Of a DNA stretch of 15,140 nt, positions 7,298 to 12,990 are shown in pieces; the stretch's first letter is position 1, and the number at the start of each line of letters is the position of its first letter. The stretch comes from Atopobium sp. UBA6362 (GTDB lineage Bacteria; Actinomycetota; Coriobacteriia; Coriobacteriales; Atopobiaceae): NCBI GenBank assembly GCA_002440065.1, contig DJRK01000062.1, positions 5,165 to 20,304 on the forward strand. Direction: 5' to 3'. The notes beneath the pieces were generated by a model. The model saw nothing but the letters and a program-made list of their open reading frames with translations, did no database searches and was not told where the DNA came from. A program made the translations under genes and the position numbers.

Positions 7298-7923
7298 GGA
7301 GCGAGGCTCTTGGGCTGCTCGCGGTTGTCTCTGGGGCGGCCGCCGGCGCGATGCTGCCCGCAGATTCGAGGCTTCCCGGCAAGAGGGACGACCCGGTGAG
7401 GCTCATGGCGGAAGACGTCAAGGAATCCGCCGTGTTCTCTCGCCTTACCGAGAAAAGGCGGCGGAACGAGGCGAGCAAGGCGTCGCTCAACGAGCTGCCG
7501 CAGATGATCGACGTTGTGACGCTGGGGCTGTATGCGGGGCTCTCGTTCGACGCGTCGCTCGAGCTGTATTGCTCAGGGAGGCGAAGCGAACTTTCGGATG
7601 CCCTCGAGAAAGCGATGCTTTCCTGGAGGATCGGCGCCTCATCAAGGGAGGAAGCGCTTGAGCGCGCTGCGCAAGACCTCTCAAACGATGCGTTGGGCAG
7701 ATTCGGTTCCGCGGTTTGCGAGGCGATCGCCTTTGGCTCGCCGCTTGCCTCGACGCTTGAGCAACAGGCCCAGGCCATTCGCGATGAGCAACGCTCACGT
7801 ATGGAAGAGGAGATAGAGCGTGTGCCCGTGAAGATGCTCATTCCTATGGGGACGCTGATCGTCCCAGCGATGTTGCTCGCTATCCTGGGACCGCTCTTGG
7901 GCTCGGCGCTCATTTTGGGATGA
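7294..7923 (+). CDS. tadC: TadC-like platform protein (short form)
   Basis: A 209-aa second T2SSF-type membrane protein, expected to pair with TadB. The first segment (4-22) is hydrophobic. The T2SSF core runs from about 66 to 190, with L-P-x-x-I-D-V-V-T-L-G-L-Y-A-G-L-S (68-84) and F-G-S-P-L (147-151). The C-terminal hydrophobic stretch (180-207) includes K-M-L-I-P-M-G. TadC proteins are often near 300 aa with more membrane segments, so this is a reduced version. The start is fixed by the ATGA overlap with tadB; the longer frame to 7219 lies within tadB and is rejected. Forty bases separate it from flp. Confidence 0.85.
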   Translation: MRSEALGLLAVVSGAAAGAMLPADSRLPGKRDDPVRLMAEDVKESAVFSRLTEKRRRNEASKASLNELPQMIDVVTLGLYAGLSFDASLELYCSGRRSELSDALEKAMLSWRIGASSREEALERAAQDLSNDALGRFGSAVCEAIAFGSPLASTLEQQAQAIRDEQRSRMEEEIERVPVKMLIPMGTLIVPAMLLAILGPLLGSALILG

Positions 7924-7950
7924 GGCTTCAGATGGATAAGGACAGCCATG

Positions 7951-7957
7951 AAAGGAG
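7951..7957 (+). promoter_or_regulatory. Strong ribosome-binding site of flp
   Basis: AAAGGAG sits six bases before the flp ATG in an A-rich context. It is one of the best-looking sites in the operon and fits the need for many more pilin than machine subunits. Flp does not overlap its upstream neighbour, so it can be translated independently. Confidence 0.7.
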
Positions 7958-7963
7958 AAAACC

Positions 7964-8170
7964 ATGAACGCTAGCGTGTTTGCAAGCAAGATCGAGAAGG
8001 TCGTATCCGATATCAAGCGCTTTGCTCTGGACGAGGACGGACAGGGAACGACCGAGTACGCGATTCTGGTCGGCGTGCTCGTAGTCATAGCGATCATAGC
8101 GATCGTTGCGTTTCGCGGAAAAGTGAGCGAGCTCTGGAGCGCCATTTCCGATGGCATCAACTCCCTATGA
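7964..8170 (+). CDS. flp: Flp/Fap-type major pilin
   Basis: A 68-aa prepilin and the likely main subunit of the fibre. A 26-residue charged leader (K/D-rich, ending D-E-D-G) precedes the class III signal G26|Q-G-T-T-E-Y. Cleavage after G26 puts glutamate at +5 (E31) and tyrosine at +6 (Y32), the Flp hallmark. The hydrophobic assembly helix A-I-L-V-G-V-L-V-V-I-A-I-I-A-I-V (33-48) follows, then a short amphipathic tail (50-68). Length and layout are typical of the family. The start is set by AAAGGAG at 7951-7957. No hairpin is visible between flp and the next gene, so no attenuation of the downstream message is evident. Confidence 0.95.
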   Translation: MNASVFASKIEKVVSDIKRFALDEDGQGTTEYAILVGVLVVIAIIAIVAFRGKVSELWSAISDGINSL

Positions 8171-8179
8171 GGGGATGCC

Positions 8180-8650
8180 GTGAGAAAGGGGAGAGTCCGT
8201 GTCCCGGTGGTCGTCGCAAGCTTTTGCGTTGCCGCTGCGTTGGGGATTGCGTGCGCGGTCGCGCGGCTGCCGGCGTATCCAGGGGCGCCAACGCTCGATG
8301 ATGAGCTTTTGGGGGCGGCCGACGGGCTTATCAAAGAGGCACCGAACACGAGCGAAGCCGACGAATACGCCAAGAAGATCCTGGATTCCTCGGAGCATTC
8401 CCAAAGAGAGGACGCGTCTGCGGTGACGGAGCGTGCCGCTGAGGTGCTGGAGGGCTATGAGCGGACGCGAGAATGCGCGCTTATGCAATCCGGGTATTTG
8501 GATTTGTCTGGGAACAGGTGGGGTTGCGTGGCGTTTGGGGGCGATTGGGCCGAGATATGTGTCGTGAGCGAGGCCAATGAGGGCGAGGGGAGCGAGACGA
8601 ACGTATGGAGGATAGACGCAGAAGACGCGGGGTTCCTGGAAGGTTCCTGA
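8180..8650 (+). CDS. Unrecognised membrane-anchored extracellular protein of the tad operon
   Basis: A 156-aa protein I do not recognise. A basic N-terminus (MRKGRVR) precedes a hydrophobic helix (about 8-28), so it is either an uncleaved anchor or a signal peptide; the sequence around C25 (L-G-I-A-C) is a poor lipobox. The outer part begins with a Pro/Gly segment (31-37), then an acidic helical stretch (39-95). The C-terminal half carries C99, C116 and C127 within a likely beta-rich fold (Y-L-D-L-S-G-N-R-W-G-C-V-A-F-G-G-D-W). The GTG start follows flp by nine bases with GAGGGGA (8169-8175); the nearby ATG at 8175 runs into a stop after one codon. The 3' end overlaps the next gene by 46 bases. 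Position between the pilin and the pseudopilins suggests a minor pilus or assembly component. Confidence 0.8.
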   Translation: MRKGRVRVPVVVASFCVAAALGIACAVARLPAYPGAPTLDDELLGAADGLIKEAPNTSEADEYAKKILDSSEHSQREDASAVTERAAEVLEGYERTRECALMQSGYLDLSGNRWGCVAFGGDWAEICVVSEANEGEGSETNVWRIDAEDAGFLEGS

Positions 8651-8856
8651 GCCTAGATGGGCTGCGCTCACGCTCGGGCCAATCGACCTTGGAATTCCTT
8701 ATCGTCGCTATGTCGCTTGCGGCAGCGTGCGTTGCCTTGGCGGCGATGTGGCGGGCTACCAAAGATGGACGTCTGCTCGCCTTGGCGAGCCGGAACGCGT
8801 CCCACACTATGGGATCCGGGGTCGTTGCCGCGCTCAAAGATATTTCGGGGTATTGA
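8605..8856 (+). CDS. Short TadE-like pseudopilin
   Basis: An 83-aa protein with an Arg-rich leader (five consecutive Arg at 4-8) and the signal G25|Q-S-T-L-E-F, which places E30 at +5 exactly as in Flp and TadE. A hydrophobic helix follows (31-49), then only ~34 further residues, so it is a TadE-like protein reduced to little more than the assembly helix. ATG 8605 is the only ATG/GTG/TTG start before the signal in this frame; its ribosome-binding site is weak, and the start lies inside the previous gene (46-base overlap), so translation is probably coupled. I infer a minor pilin; it could also be a simple membrane protein. Confidence 0.75.
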   Translation: MEDRRRRRGVPGRFLSLDGLRSRSGQSTLEFLIVAMSLAAACVALAAMWRATKDGRLLALASRNASHTMGSGVVAALKDISGY

Positions 8857-8857
8857 G

Positions 8858-9340
8858 ATGTTCCGTGGCATGGTGGCCACCCTGCGCCGATGCGATGGGC
8901 AAGCGAGTGTGGAGGCCGCTTTGCTCATCCCGTCGCTCTTTGTGCTCATCGCGCTTTTGGTTCAGCCGGCATGTCTCCTGTACACACGGTCGATGATGTC
9001 CCATGCGGCATCGGAAGGCGCGAGGCTCGCGGTTACCGCGATGTCCGATCAAGACGTCGTCGACTTCGTGAGAAGGCGCCTGAAAGCGGTGCCCGAAGTG
9101 GGCCTTTTCCATTCTGGGGGAGAGGACGATTGGCAGATTTCGGTTTCCGGCGTTGGCGGGGGAGGGGCTTGTGTATCGATCGAGGGGCACGCGAAGCCCC
9201 TTCCTTTGACGGCGGCGATCGCCGGTGCGATTGCGGGGTCGGATGGCCAAGGGGTTCTTCTAAAGGTTGATATGGAGGTGAGCGAACGTGCGGATTGGGT
9301 CGAGGGGTCATACGGTTCCTGGGTCGGGATGTGGGAATGA
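8858..9340 (+). CDS. TadE-family pseudopilin
   Basis: A 160-aa protein starting one base after the previous stop. It has a short leader ending in G14|Q-A-S-V-E-A, with E19 at +5. The TadE core follows: helix A-L-L-I-P-S-L-F-V-L-I-A-L-L-V (21-35), a Y-T-R-S-M-M-S-H-A-A-S-E-G-A-R segment (42-56), and V-V-D-F-V-R-R-R (67-74). This is typical of TadE and TadF minor pilins. The extracellular part has a glycine-rich turn (97-103) and one Cys (C105). The frame is open upstream to 8657, but that would overlap the previous gene completely; an internal ATG at 8870 is another possibility. Its 3' end holds the ribosome-binding site of the next gene. Confidence 0.85.
   Translation: MFRGMVATLRRCDGQASVEAALLIPSLFVLIALLVQPACLLYTRSMMSHAASEGARLAVTAMSDQDVVDFVRRRLKAVPEVGLFHSGGEDDWQISVSGVGGGGACVSIEGHAKPLPLTAAIAGAIAGSDGQGVLLKVDMEVSERADWVEGSYGSWVGMWE
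9274..9281 (+). promoter_or_regulatory. Shine-Dalgarno site for the TadG-like gene, inside tadE
   Basis: GGAGGTGA is a near-perfect anti-16S match, six bases before GTG 9288. It decides the start of the large TadG-like gene. The ATG at 9337, which overlaps the tadE stop, is in a different frame and cannot be used. The site is embedded in tadE codons. Confidence 0.8.
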
Positions 9341-11372
9341 AGGGGGACGTCCGAGATGGGGTCTCTCGGCCTTCCTCGATGACGAGGGCGGCTACACCAC
9401 CGTCGCCATGGCGGTCGCGATGCTCGTGAGCCTGACGCTCGTCTTTGGCGCGGCGTCTGCCCAGTGGCTTGTCTCGAGGTCGGCGGAGGCCCAAGAGGTG
9501 GCCGACGCCGCCGCAATGGCCGGGGCGAATGCGGTCAGCGCCTATACGACCATCGCACAAACCCTCGATGCCTGCGTCTTGAGCATGGGGCTCACCGGGA
9601 TGGTCGTATATGCCGGGGGACTCGTTGCGTGCTGCGTGCCGTCGCTGGCGGCAACGGGTGCCGAGCTTGTGGGCGCAGGGGCAAAGGTCCTCGACGCGCG
9701 TCGGTCGTTCGCAAAGAGCGCTGCCGAGGGATTACAGAGGCTCGAGGCCCTCCTTCCCGCGGTCGTGGTCGCCAACTCCGCGTCCTGCGTCCTGGCCAAC
9801 TCGAAGGAAAGCCTTGCCTATGCGGGTTGCGCGGTTCCCTATCCACAGCAGTCCCTCTCGGATTTCTCGGCAATTCTGGCGGATGCCGATGACTCCCCGT
9901 TGCCGGGTATCGCAGACGACCTCAAGAGGGCGGCGGCGGAGGAAGACGAGGCGAAGAAGCGCTCAGACGATGCCAAAAGAAGAGGATGGCTCGCAGACTG
10001 TGGCCAGAGCCCGTATTGCATGTGGCAGCGGGCGGATACCCTCGCGGGCCTCGATCCGGGGCGGAATCCTTTCTATGCCTCGCCGGATACCTGGGGCTTT
10101 GGCGCGGGCCTTGAGCGGGCCCGTCATTATTACGAGGCGCGCCTATCCGGTGCTCAGGTCAGCGGGTCGAACGGCGAGCAGCTTACGGACTCTGCGTGCA
10201 TCAGGGCCTTCTATGCCTTCGCCCTTGAGGAGGTGCGGAAGGGGTCGTACGTGGAGAAGGGCGACGGCTCGGTGCAGATCGATTTCCCCTCGCTTCCCCA
10301 CAATGCTGCGGAGACTAGGGAGACGTCGATGTATGGAGACAGCTGTTGGCCGTGTACGGTCGAAGAAGGAGGGCGGACGATCCATTCGTCTCTGGCTTGC
10401 CCGGGGGCCAAAGGTGCCGCGTCGGGTACCGCCTCGGTGGCCGATGAGGAGTCTGGTGCAGTAAAGAAGTGCCCCGAATGCCGCATGGGGATAGGAAACC
10501 TTGGCCGCGCCGCCGCGGCCTCGACATCCATCGAAAACGGCTTCGAGCACTGGTGGCGCGAGTTCGTCGAGGCTTCGAAAGAATACGAAGCCGCGAAAAA
10601 CGAGCAGGTGGCTGCTCGAAAGCGGCTCAAAGAGAAGGCGAAGGAGGGCTTCGATGTGTTCAGGAAAGCGCTTGACGCGTTGTCCGTCCCGCGGCCGAGG
10701 ATTTGCCCGCCGGGGGCCTGGGGCTGTGTGGCGGTCGTGGCGCGTGGGGAAGGCGATGCCGTTCCATCGGAGCTCACGTCGTCGTTTTTGACTGCGGCTG
10801 AGCTTCCTGCTGGGGCAGCTGTGTCCGCCGCCGTTCTGGCGCCGGACCCGGCGACGGCGGAGAACAACGTCCTCTCGAGCTTCTTCGATGGGCTGAGCTC
10901 GCGGGGATCTTTGGCAGGAGGCGTGTTGGATGGGGTAATGACGCTTTGGGGTCGCCTTATGGTCGCGTATGGGTCTGCCTACGAGTCCGTGGGGAGCGCC
11001 GGCGGCGATTTCCTCGACAAGTTGGATGGTGTTCTCGGCGGCTCGGTGGGCTCGTGGCTCAAGTCAAAGATCAGCGAGGCGATGCACTCTCTGGGGCTTG
11101 ACCCTGGGGACATGCGGCTTAGGAAACCCGTGCTGACCAATACCCAGAATGTCCTTGCCAAGGCCGGCTACGACAGGGCCCAGACCGTGCGTTCGCTCGT
11201 CACCTCGCTCCCCGATACCGGGAACGTGGGCGATTACCTCAAGGCGTTCGGCATATGGGCAGCAAAGGAATACGGCGATGAGGATTTCACGGTCGCCGAG
11301 CTCACGGTTCCTGGCACGGATATCAAGATTCCCCTCAAGGTCAACCTTGCGAAACTTGCGGGGTCGCTATGA
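9288..11372 (+). CDS. Large TadG-like pilus protein with a Cys/His cluster
   Basis: A 694-aa protein. After a ~35-residue leader comes D-E-G-G-Y-T-T-V-A-M (32-41) and a hydrophobic helix (39-60), then R-S-A-E-A-Q-E-V-A-D-A-A-A-M-A-G-A (64-80). This is the N-terminal pattern of TadG-like/TadE proteins. Unlike its neighbours it lacks glutamate at +5 after the glycine. A second hydrophobic segment lies at about 96-122. Charged helices at 209-233 and 425-462 may form coiled coils. Between them is C353-W-P-C356, H366, C371, then C395-P-E-C398, in the order CxxC-H-C-CxxC. The C-terminal half (500-694) is Gly/Ser/Ala-rich and unrecognised. Translation starts at GTG 9288 because of the strong site at 9274-9281, overlapping tadE by 53 bases. 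The stop overlaps the next ATG (ATGA). I infer a pilus-associated surface protein. Confidence 0.8.
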   Translation: MRIGSRGHTVPGSGCGNEGGRPRWGLSAFLDDEGGYTTVAMAVAMLVSLTLVFGAASAQWLVSRSAEAQEVADAAAMAGANAVSAYTTIAQTLDACVLSMGLTGMVVYAGGLVACCVPSLAATGAELVGAGAKVLDARRSFAKSAAEGLQRLEALLPAVVVANSASCVLANSKESLAYAGCAVPYPQQSLSDFSAILADADDSPLPGIADDLKRAAAEEDEAKKRSDDAKRRGWLADCGQSPYCMWQRADTLAGLDPGRNPFYASPDTWGFGAGLERARHYYEARLSGAQVSGSNGEQLTDSACIRAFYAFALEEVRKGSYVEKGDGSVQIDFPSLPHNAAETRETSMYGDSCWPCTVEEGGRTIHSSLACPGAKGAASGTASVADEESGAVKKCPECRMGIGNLGRAAAASTSIENGFEHWWREFVEASKEYEAAKNEQVAARKRLKEKAKEGFDVFRKALDALSVPRPRICPPGAWGCVAVVARGEGDAVPSELTSSFLTAAELPAGAAVSAAVLAPDPATAENNVLSSFFDGLSSRGSLAGGVLDGVMTLWGRLMVAYGSAYESVGSAGGDFLDKLDGVLGGSVGSWLKSKISEAMHSLGLDPGDMRLRKPVLTNTQNVLAKAGYDRAQTVRSLVTSLPDTGNVGDYLKAFGIWAAKEYGDEDFTVAELTVPGTDIKIPLKVNLAKLAGSL

Positions 11373-11845
11373 GGTGCGTTCCTGGGGTGCGCTCGGGCTC
11401 AGAGGGTCAGATGACGGTCGAGCTCGCGGTTTTGATTCCACCGGCTATTGTGCTGGCGATAGTGCTCTACAACCTCATGGGTTTCATCGATTCCTGTGCC
11501 GCATTCGACCGGCTGAGCTTGGACGCAGTGGTGGCACATGGCGTGGCGCCGGGAGGGACGCAGACATCTGAACTTGCAACGGGAGAGGTCGAGCAAGCGA
11601 TCCGCTCGGCATTGGGGAGGGAAGGGGCGTGCGAGATTCAGGTCGAGGCAACCCTGCTTTCCGATGCTGGTCAGACGGGTGAGATGCTCATCTCGCCGTT
11701 GCTTACGCGCTATACCTGCACGCTTCTGTATAAACCGTGGCCTCGCTCCGTCAGGATGCCTGGAATTACGGTAGAGATCCCGCTTGCCCTCAAACATGAA
11801 AGAACCCTCGTCGTCGATAGGTTCCGTTCAGGGGTGGTGATGTGA
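11369..11845 (+). CDS. TadE-like pseudopilin
   Basis: A 158-aa protein with a short leader and the signal G13|Q-M-T-V-E-L, putting E18 at +5. A hydrophobic helix (19-39, A-V-L-I-P-P-A-I-V-L-A-I-V-L-Y) is followed by an outer domain of about 115 residues with C43, C87 and C116. The pair of cysteines C87 and C116 could form a disulphide. The start overlaps the TadG-like stop (ATGA) and the stop overlaps the next GTG (GTGA), so it is firmly inside the operon. It probably acts as a further minor pilin alongside the two earlier TadE-like proteins. The exact role is not known. Confidence 0.82.
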   Translation: MRCVPGVRSGSEGQMTVELAVLIPPAIVLAIVLYNLMGFIDSCAAFDRLSLDAVVAHGVAPGGTQTSELATGEVEQAIRSALGREGACEIQVEATLLSDAGQTGEMLISPLLTRYTCTLLYKPWPRSVRMPGITVEIPLALKHERTLVVDRFRSGVVM

Positions 11846-12204
11846 AGATGCCGTTCGCGAGGTTCTGTATAGATGAGCGTCCGGGAGAGCTGCTGCAGGC
11901 AGAGGTCCTGTCTTCTTGGCCCCAGAGGCTCAAGGGCCTTCTCGGTTCCCAACCGAGCGTCAAGAGCGTGGTGCTTACCAGGTGCGCATCGATTCACACG
12001 ATCGGTATGTCATACCCCCTAGATGTCGCCTTTGTTGGGGAGCTGGGGGAGGTTCTCGAGGTGTATAGGCACCTTGAGCCGGGGGAAGTCGTCGGTTGCC
12101 ACGGCGCATCGTGCGTGTTCGAGAGGGCCGCATGCGGAAGTCCGTGGCTGTCGGTCGGGGAACATCTCTGGATTTGTTCGATAAGCGCCGACGGCTGCAG
12201 GTGA
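11842..12204 (+). CDS. DUF192 family protein
   Basis: A 120-aa small protein. The core is L-T-R-C-A-S-I-H-T-I-G-M-S-Y-P-L-D-V-A-F-V (45-65), which matches the HTFGM-type DUF192 signature, including the conserved Met, P-L-D and F. It continues G-E-V-L-E-V (69-74), as is usual for this fold. DUF192 has no established biochemical function. Cysteines are numerous for its size (C9, C48, C85, C91, C98, C112, C119). No clear signal peptide is present, so it may be cytoplasmic. GTG 11842 overlaps the previous stop as GTGA; ATG 11848 two codons on is an equal alternative. Its place in the operon suggests a link to pilus biogenesis, but I cannot name one. Confidence 0.82.
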   Translation: MKMPFARFCIDERPGELLQAEVLSSWPQRLKGLLGSQPSVKSVVLTRCASIHTIGMSYPLDVAFVGELGEVLEVYRHLEPGEVVGCHGASCVFERAACGSPWLSVGEHLWICSISADGCR

Positions 12205-12241
12205 GCTGCGGGTATGTAGGCGGTTTGGATTGGAGGGAGAC

Positions 12242-12871
12242 ATGAGCAAATGGTCATTCGGCGCAGGCGATGGCGTGCCCGTCGTGCACGACTTAAGCGA
12301 AAAGAAGACCTGCCCACGCTGCGGAGAGGTGCTCTATGCCGATATGCAGATATGTTACGGATGCCTCTATGACTTTACGCGCAGCGATCACGGGCCCTCT
12401 GAGGTCGCCGCTGCGTTAGATGAGCCGGACGGCATTGTCCTGGAGGAGCCGGTCGATCTTCCCGTGGTACTTCCCGCGAGGGAGCCGTCTGTCGCCGCTG
12501 TAGAGGGTGCTGCCGACCTCCTAGATGATGAGGTCACTACGGTCCTTGACGGCTCGAGGCCCCTTGGCCCGAGACCGGGGCAAGACCCGGGCATCCTGGT
12601 GAGAGGAATCGATGCGGAAGTATTCGTTTCTGTGCCGTCAAAAGGCATCTGCATCGGAAGATCCGCTGACAACGAGGTGCTCGTGCGGGACAAGTCGGTG
12701 TCGAGGAGGCACCTGAGGCTTCTTCCCGTTTCTGATGGGATGGAGGCCATCGACCTCGGCTCGACAAATCCTGCTCGATACCGGGGAGCCCCCATTGTCT
12801 CGTCGATGGTGATTCCTTGGGGCGAAGAGGTCGTTCTTGGAGGGGTGAAGATCATGCCGCAACGACGGTGA
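12242..12871 (+). CDS. Zinc-ribbon and FHA-domain protein
   Basis: A 209-aa cytoplasmic protein closing the operon. N-terminal zinc ribbon: C24-P-R-C27 and C38-Y-G-C41. A flexible acidic/Pro-rich linker (50-115) carries E-V-T-T-V-L (97-102), which resembles the phospho-Thr motif E-T-T-x-V-F in front of the FHA domain of mycobacterial GarA/OdhI. The FHA domain (about 118-207) shows G-R-S (139-141), S154-x-x-H157, and D-x-G-S-T-N (171-176), the phosphothreonine-binding loops. The residue after the Asn is Pro, where many FHA domains have Gly. The start ATG 12242 has GGAGGGA at 12232-12238; an ATG-like start at 12230 would add four residues without a better site. FHA domains bind phosphothreonine, so input from a Ser/Thr kinase is likely (inference). 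Confidence 0.87.
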   Translation: MSKWSFGAGDGVPVVHDLSEKKTCPRCGEVLYADMQICYGCLYDFTRSDHGPSEVAAALDEPDGIVLEEPVDLPVVLPAREPSVAAVEGAADLLDDEVTTVLDGSRPLGPRPGQDPGILVRGIDAEVFVSVPSKGICIGRSADNEVLVRDKSVSRRHLRLLPVSDGMEAIDLGSTNPARYRGAPIVSSMVIPWGEEVVLGGVKIMPQRR

Positions 12872-12990
12872 GTAGCCGAGAGAGCGTGGCGATTGGAATA
12901 TCGCGTCATGCTAACGGGATCCAATTCAATATGCGCGGTCGCTCGAGTAGACTGAGGGGAGACGGGTGATTCCCATGTGAAGGGACCGAA
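12872..12990 (+). promoter_or_regulatory. Intergenic gap with a possible promoter for the DUF2207 gene
   Basis: A 119-base gap between the pilus operon and the next gene. The best promoter-like pair is TTCAAT (12925-12930) and TAGACT (12948-12953), 17 bp apart; it matches the consensus weakly (3/6 and 4/6). The ribosome-binding site of the downstream gene is AAGGGA, around 12979-12984. A short 5-bp hairpin (12889-12904, GCGAT/ATCGC) lacks a T-run, so no clear terminator closes the pilus operon, and read-through is possible. Confidence 0.35.

Noticed and set aside
9610..10464. ORF of 284 codons within the TadG-like gene
   Set aside because: Arg/Ser/Pro-rich shadow frame with no start signal; the main frame has a strong Shine-Dalgarno and a consistent pilus-type N-terminus.
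12889..12904. GCGAT/ATCGC hairpin after the FHA gene
   Set aside because: Five base pairs and no T-run; not enough for a terminator.
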